Origin: Cohaesibacter sp.
GTDB lineage: Bacteria > Pseudomonadota > Alphaproteobacteria > Rhizobiales > Cohaesibacteraceae
DNA length: 37,391 bases
Direction of reading: 5' to 3'
NCBI GenBank assembly: GCA_025210795.1
Contig: JAOAQZ010000032.1
Coordinates: forward strand, 1 to 37,391
Shown: one piece after another, positions 32,036 through 37,391 of the stretch
Numbering within the stretch: the first letter of the stretch is position 1
How the letters are laid out: every line of letters starts with the position of its first letter
Program-made: the position numbers and the translations under genes
The notes under the pieces: generated by a model
Database searches by the model: none
Seen by the model: the letters and a program-made list of their open reading frames with translations, nothing else
Told to the model about the DNA's origin: nothing

Positions 32036-34282
32036 TTAATCGGGGCGGCCGCGTTTCAGATCCTTGCTGATATCGAGCTTTCTGCCATGAATACGGGCTT
32101 CATAGATCTGTAAATTCTCGGTCAGCTTTTTTACATAGTCGCGGGTTTCGGTGAAGGGGATACGCTCGACCCAATCGATGGTATTGACGCGGTTGCTGCG
32201 CGGGTCGCCAAAGCGCTTTACCCATTGGGGCGGGCGACCTGCGCCTGCATTATAGGCGGCGAAAGTCATAATATAGGAGCCATTGAAGCGATTGAGCAGG
32301 CCCTTGAGATGGTAGCTGCCCAGATTGATGATATATTTGGCGTCTGTGGTCATCTTAGCCTTGGAGAAGCGGACGCCCATCTTTTTTGCGGTCCGTTTTG
32401 CCGTGGCTGGCAGCATTTGCATGAAACCGCGGGCATTGGCGCTGGAGACGGCTGCAATGTTAAAGACGCTCTCCTGCTTTGCCAGCGCATAAATCATAGC
32501 GATATCCACGCCATTGGTTTTGGCTGAACGCGGAATGACATTAAGCGGAAAGGCCAGTTTGTCTGCTGGCATGCCGCGGCTCAGGGCAATCTGCCCGATT
32601 TGTACGGCATTCTGATGCAGGGCATAGCTTTGCGCCAATTGGTGGGCGAGGGCGACTTCCTGCACATTGGGCAGAGTGCGGGCCAAATGGCGAAGCAAGG
32701 GGCCGGCGCGCTTGGTGTGGCCGACCTGTTTCAGCCTTTTGACGGCCTGAACCAGTTCGCGGCCGTTAAAGGCGGCTTTTTGCTGGGCCGTGGCGGTGGG
32801 GGCGCTGGACAGGCGCAGAGTTTTCTGGCCCAGTTCTTCCAGTGCCAATTGTCCGTAATAGACGGTCGGGTTGGCTGCTGCCTGATAGAATTTAACCGCG
32901 TTCGAGCGATTGCCCACCGCTTCCCATGCGCGGCCCTGCCAGTAAAGACCGCGGGATTTGTCGCGCTTGCGCTTGGCTTTTTGCCAGCTCCGCTCAAAAT
33001 GAATGGCGGCGGTTTTGGCATCGCCAATATAGCGCAGGGAGAAGAAGCCTGCATGAAATTCCGCTTCTGAAATATCCTTGGCGCGCTGGGCGGTGTGCTG
33101 GGCGGCAATGCGATAGGCGGTTTTGGCATTGCCCTTATTGAGCATGATGCGCGACAGGAGCCGGCGCTCGATCCACCATTCGCGGTGATTGACCAGCTTT
33201 GAGACTCGACGCGGGGCCTTTAGCATCAAGCTAGCTGCTTCATTCTCTTTGCCCTTGCGTCTCAGATACTGGATTTTTGAGAAAAAATATCCCGGGTCGG
33301 AACGCATGGAAGATGGGACGGCATTCAGCTTGCTGCCTGCTGATTTGTGACGGCGGATAACCGCAACGCGCGCGTCGACCAGCTTGCCTTGTGCCGCGGT
33401 GAGATATTTTTTCATCCGCAAAGCGCCATTGGCTCGCTCGCGATAGAGCAGGTAATCGGCGCGGGCTTTATGATCATTGCGCGTAAGGACTGACCGCAAA
33501 TTGGCCAAAATGGTTTTTTCCAGTTTGGCATTGAGCTTTTGTCCGCGCCAGATGGGGCGGATGATGCGGCCTGCCTGTTTGGTGCGCCCGACCTTGGCGT
33601 TAGAGATGGCAACGGCAATAGCAGCAGATGTGGATTTTGGAATGGACTTGCCAAAGGCGTTGACCATGGGCCGACCAGATGGAAGCTCCCGTGTTGCGGC
33701 CTCTTCGATGCGTTTTGCAACGAGGGAACGGCTGGGCCACTGGGTTTTGCGATCGTAAAAAGCTTTGATCTCGGCGGCAGGAAGGCCGCGATACCCGCCG
33801 ATCGTAAGGATATAAGTCAGAAGGACTTTATCGAGTGAGCGTTTCATACCCTTATGGATGGCCAGAGCGGTTTTGGGCTTGCGCCGTGACAGAGCATCAA
33901 GAGCCTGCTTAAGATTGCCGCGCTGGGCCTGAATGCCGTTATTGGTGGCTCTGATTGTTGGCAATTGCGCCCGTGTCGGCGTCGGGGCTTTGGTGACAGG
34001 CTGGCTTGGCTGTGCGGTGTTACGCACGGGAGCGAGAGGCGCAAGACCCGGCTTTGTTCTTGGGATGACCGATAGCTGCGCAGGAAAAGAGGCTGGCGGC
34101 TGCCCCGACTGGGAGATGACCTGATTGATTGGCGATTGGGGGCCGAGATCAACAGGGGCAGGGGTGCTGATTGGCAAGCCCGGACGCGGCTTGGGCAAAG
34201 GCATTGTTTGTGAGAAAACAAGCCCGGGGGTAAGCAAAAGCCCTAGGGATGCAGATGCAAGTGTCTGTTGTATCTTTTTCAT
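32036..34282 (-). CDS. slt: Soluble lytic murein transglycosylase
   Basis: A 748-aa periplasmic enzyme that cleaves peptidoglycan to 1,6-anhydro-muramic products. A signal peptide (MKKIQQTLASASLGLLLTPGLVFSQ) is followed by a Pro-rich stretch (about 28-110), a long helical superhelix (about 120-570) and a C-terminal SLT domain (about 590-700). The catalytic Glu is at 604 in AKQES, followed by ARGFMQMLPATA and FAAYNAG. The length and order match Slt70-type proteins with a longer N-terminal linker. It diverges from dapA, which also supplies the cell wall. Confidence 0.93.
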   Translation of the reverse strand: MKKIQQTLASASLGLLLTPGLVFSQTMPLPKPRPGLPISTPAPVDLGPQSPINQVISQSGQPPASFPAQLSVIPRTKPGLAPLAPVRNTAQPSQPVTKAPTPTRAQLPTIRATNNGIQAQRGNLKQALDALSRRKPKTALAIHKGMKRSLDKVLLTYILTIGGYRGLPAAEIKAFYDRKTQWPSRSLVAKRIEEAATRELPSGRPMVNAFGKSIPKSTSAAIAVAISNAKVGRTKQAGRIIRPIWRGQKLNAKLEKTILANLRSVLTRNDHKARADYLLYRERANGALRMKKYLTAAQGKLVDARVAVIRRHKSAGSKLNAVPSSMRSDPGYFFSKIQYLRRKGKENEAASLMLKAPRRVSKLVNHREWWIERRLLSRIMLNKGNAKTAYRIAAQHTAQRAKDISEAEFHAGFFSLRYIGDAKTAAIHFERSWQKAKRKRDKSRGLYWQGRAWEAVGNRSNAVKFYQAAANPTVYYGQLALEELGQKTLRLSSAPTATAQQKAAFNGRELVQAVKRLKQVGHTKRAGPLLRHLARTLPNVQEVALAHQLAQSYALHQNAVQIGQIALSRGMPADKLAFPLNVIPRSAKTNGVDIAMIYALAKQESVFNIAAVSSANARGFMQMLPATAKRTAKKMGVRFSKAKMTTDAKYIINLGSYHLKGLLNRFNGSYIMTFAAYNAGAGRPPQWVKRFGDPRSNRVNTIDWVERIPFTETRDYVKKLTENLQIYEARIHGRKLDISKDLKRGRPD

Positions 34283-34427
34283 ATCAGCTTGAATTGTTGA
34301 TGACTGCCAGTTTAGTAATTATAAACCAAGAATCTTGCACAATTTTGATGAACAAAGCCCTAGCAGCATGTTAAGACTGTGAATTCTTGCATCTCGATAG
34401 AGAATGTGGTGATATGTTGCCACATGT

Positions 34428-34493
34428 CCGGCAATTTGCCGGATTGTTAGGTTAAGTCGTCATTTTGACGAAAAATTTTGGCAATTTGCCGGG
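34428..34493. promoter_or_regulatory. Pair of identical palindromes between slt and dapA
   Basis: CCGGCAATTTGCCGG at 34428-34442 and GGCAATTTGCCGGG at 34480-34493 share a 13-base core, 50 bp apart, close to five helical turns. They lie 52-117 bases before the dapA start in the divergent region. They look like a double operator; the binding protein is unknown. ATTTTGACG is also repeated nearby (34462, 34522). Confidence 0.5.
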
Positions 34494-34544
34494 TTTGTGG
34501 CCTGTGCATTTAGTCATACTGATTTTGACGCAAAGGAAAAGAGT

Positions 34545-35420
34545 ATGTTCAAAGGATCCTGCACTGCGCTTGTCACTCCGTTTCGTGACGGGGCTGTGGA
34601 TTTCAAGGCCTTTGAGGCGTTTGTCGATTGGCAAATCAACGAAGGGACCAACGCCCTGATCCCTGTTGGCACAACAGGGGAATCGCCAACCCTGAGCCAT
34701 GACGAACATAAGATGGTTGTTGAAACTTGCGTGAAAGTCGCTGATAAACGGGTGCCGGTTCTGGCGGGGGCGGGGTCAAATTCCACCGCTGAGGCCGTTG
34801 ATCTGGCACAGCATGCTGAAAAAGCCGGTGCGGATGGTGCCCTTGTTGTTACGCCTTATTACAACAAGCCAAGTCAGGAAGGTCTGTTCCAGCACTTCAA
34901 AACTGTGGCCGATTCTGTCTCCATTCCCGTTGTCATTTATAATATTCCGCCGCGTTCCATTATCGACATGTCTGTTGAGACGATGACCCGTCTATATGAG
35001 GCATGCGAGAATATTGTTGGTGTGAAAGATGCCACCGCTGATTTGACGCGGGTAACCCAGCAGCGCCTTGCTATGGGGCCGGATTTCATTCAGCTGTCCG
35101 GGGAAGATGGTACAGCCCTTGGCTATAATGCCCAAGGTGGTCATGGCTGTATTTCGGTTACCTCCAATGTGGCGCCAAAATTGTGTTCCCAGTTCCAGGC
35201 GGCTTGCACTGCCAAGGATTGGGAGAAAGCGCTGGAGCTGCATGATGTGCTCTCGCCGCTGCATCGGGCCATGTTCCTTGAGCCATCCCCTGCAGGGGCC
35301 AAATATGGTCTTTCCCTGCTTGGCAAGGTCGAGAATGAAATTCGCCTGCCTATGATGAGCGCAAGTGATGCTGTAAAAGCCGAGATTGAAGCTGCTATGA
35401 AGCTTGCAGGTCTGCTCTAA
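34545..35420 (+). CDS. dapA: 4-hydroxy-tetrahydrodipicolinate synthase
   Basis: Condenses pyruvate with aspartate semialdehyde in the lysine/diaminopimelate pathway. At 291 aa it is the usual length. Schiff-base Lys161 (GVKDA), Tyr132 (IYNIPPR) with Arg137, and the GTTGES motif (42-47) are all in place, as is [11 protein letters not shown] 34545 has AAGGA about eight bases upstream; longer frames run into the promoter. smpB follows after 19 bases, so the two are probably co-transcribed. Confidence 0.97.
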   Translation: MFKGSCTALVTPFRDGAVDFKAFEAFVDWQINEGTNALIPVGTTGESPTLSHDEHKMVVETCVKVADKRVPVLAGAGSNSTAEAVDLAQHAEKAGADGALVVTPYYNKPSQEGLFQHFKTVADSVSIPVVIYNIPPRSIIDMSVETMTRLYEACENIVGVKDATADLTRVTQQRLAMGPDFIQLSGEDGTALGYNAQGGHGCISVTSNVAPKLCSQFQAACTAKDWEKALELHDVLSPLHRAMFLEPSPAGAKYGLSLLGKVENEIRLPMMSASDAVKAEIEAAMKLAGLL

Positions 35421-35439
35421 TCAGCTTACATGTTGGTGT

Positions 35440-35922
35440 ATGGCACAGAAGAAAAAGAAAAGCGATCCGAACAACCGTGTTGTCGCGGAGAATCGGAAAG
35501 CACGGCATAATTATGAGATCGGCGAAGTGATCGAGGCTGGTTTGCAACTGACCGGCACCGAAGTCAAAAGCCTGCGAACAGGCAAGGCCAACATCGCCGA
35601 ATCTTATGCCTCAGAAGAAAATGGCGAGATTGTCCTGATTAATTCCCATATTGAGGAATATAATCAGGGCAACCGCTTTAATCATGAGCCGCGCCGTCCG
35701 CGCAAGCTCTTGCTGCATAAGCGCGAAATCACCAAAATGATCAATGCAGTTCAGCGCGATGGGATGACCATTGTGCCGCTGAAAATGTATTTTAACGACA
35801 AGGGTATTGCCAAACTGGCGGTTGCAGTCTCTCGCGGTAAAAAAGCCTATGACAAGCGGCAAGATGCCAAAAAACGCGATTGGCAGCGTGATAAGGCCCG
35901 CCTTATGCGCGAGAAAGGCTAG
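35440..35922 (+). CDS. smpB: SsrA (tmRNA)-binding protein SmpB
   Basis: Brings tmRNA to stalled ribosomes for trans-translation. The 160-aa product has the family signatures [29 protein letters not shown] at the N-terminus, [14 protein letters not shown], and the basic tail [25 protein letters not shown] 35440 ([11 protein letters not shown]) is chosen since earlier codons belong to the dapA end. Downstream partner of dapA; the tmRNA gene is not in this window. Confidence 0.97.
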   Translation: MAQKKKKSDPNNRVVAENRKARHNYEIGEVIEAGLQLTGTEVKSLRTGKANIAESYASEENGEIVLINSHIEEYNQGNRFNHEPRRPRKLLLHKREITKMINAVQRDGMTIVPLKMYFNDKGIAKLAVAVSRGKKAYDKRQDAKKRDWQRDKARLMREKG

Positions 35923-35944
35923 GATCAGAATCCTAGGACTTTTT
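35919..35944 (+). terminator. Terminator of dapA-smpB
   Basis: Seven-base stem CTAGGAT / ATCCTAG with a CAGA loop that includes the smpB stop codon, then GAC and five T. Its CTAG ends and 18-base size resemble the motif at 30523-30540. Confidence 0.75.
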
Positions 35945-36069
35945 CTCAAGTTGGGTGAGGGATTGGCGCTGATAGGTGCCGCCCACGGGCCGCGGGAAAG
36001 GTCCGCAATTGTCCGGCACATTTGCATTTCTTACTGAAGATAGGCGCAAAATTTCGCAATCTTGCCTAT

Positions 36070-36098
36070 TTGAGGAAAAGGGGGAAAACCCCTAAATA
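36070..36098 (+). promoter_or_regulatory. Candidate sigma-70 promoter of the initiator tRNA
   Basis: TTGAGG (36070-36075), 17-base spacer, TAAATA (36093-36098), about 50 bases before the tRNA. The spacer holds a GGGG/CCCC dyad. Confidence 0.45.
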
Positions 36099-36146
36099 CA
36101 TCTGGCGTTTTGAAAAAATGCTTCTATAAAGATGACACTTCCATGA

Positions 36147-37391
<1,245 letters not shown>

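Noticed and set aside
34452..34709. Minus-strand frame of 85 codons over the dapA promoter and start
   Set aside because: Overlaps dapA and the palindromes; no Shine-Dalgarno or family resemblance.

Overview
The window reads as a chromosomal segment of an alphaproteobacterium of the Rhizobiales (Hyphomicrobiales) type. GC is moderate, roughly 52-54% by eye. Support comes from gene content and order: a NifU-like gene, yidD and thrS in a row, a CheY-like regulator with a YGPDRRR tail beside an Hpt protein, a DUF2336 protein, a rhizobial HmuQ/BhuQ-type haem oxygenase, a full CtrA box, and an initiator tRNA with an AGG/CCT anticodon stem. A marine Cohaesibacter-like organism would fit, but that is a guess.

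Layout. 1-2.6 kb: end of a NifU-like gene, yidD, thrS. 2.7-7 kb: an exported protein of unknown function with three similar domains, a nitroreductase/flavin-reductase pair, and a MaoC hydratase/CitE-like CoA-ester lyase operon. 7.1-11 kb: a small SLT-domain protein and a DUF2336 protein facing a response regulator/Hpt pair across a perfect bidirectional terminator. 11-15 kb: nadK, cutA, a NudK-like Nudix hydrolase and a membrane-bound HD-GYP phosphodiesterase. 14.8-23.3 kb: a probable polyamine/GABA locus, with a PuuR-like XRE-cupin regulator, GabT, a semialdehyde dehydrogenase and a PotDBCA-type ABC importer. 23.7-26.4 kb: a LysR regulator and a GMC oxidoreductase. 26.5-30.5 kb: an SsuABC/TauABC-type importer behind a GntR regulator, divergent from an IsdG-family haem oxygenase. 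30.6-35.9 kb: an alpha/beta hydrolase, a 270-bp MITE-like element, a large soluble lytic transglycosylase, dapA and smpB. 36.1-37.4 kb: initiator tRNA-Met followed at once by the C-terminal part of a large serine recombinase that runs off the window.

How they work together. PuuR-like regulator, GabT, aldehyde dehydrogenase and Pot importer form a coherent import-and-catabolism unit: amine uptake, transamination to a semialdehyde, oxidation to a dicarboxylate. The regulator/Hpt pair is a phosphorelay without a kinase in view. The right edge is the start of an integrated element that uses the 3' half of the initiator tRNA gene as its boundary: the last 14 sense codons of the recombinase lie within, or one base outside, the antisense of the tRNA, and its stop codon sits in the anticodon loop.

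The most unusual observations are this recombinase/initiator-tRNA fusion and the nested-palindrome MITE. No CRISPR array, rRNA or obvious defence system is visible; if the window borders a novel accessory system, it lies beyond base 37391, inside the element whose recombinase begins here.
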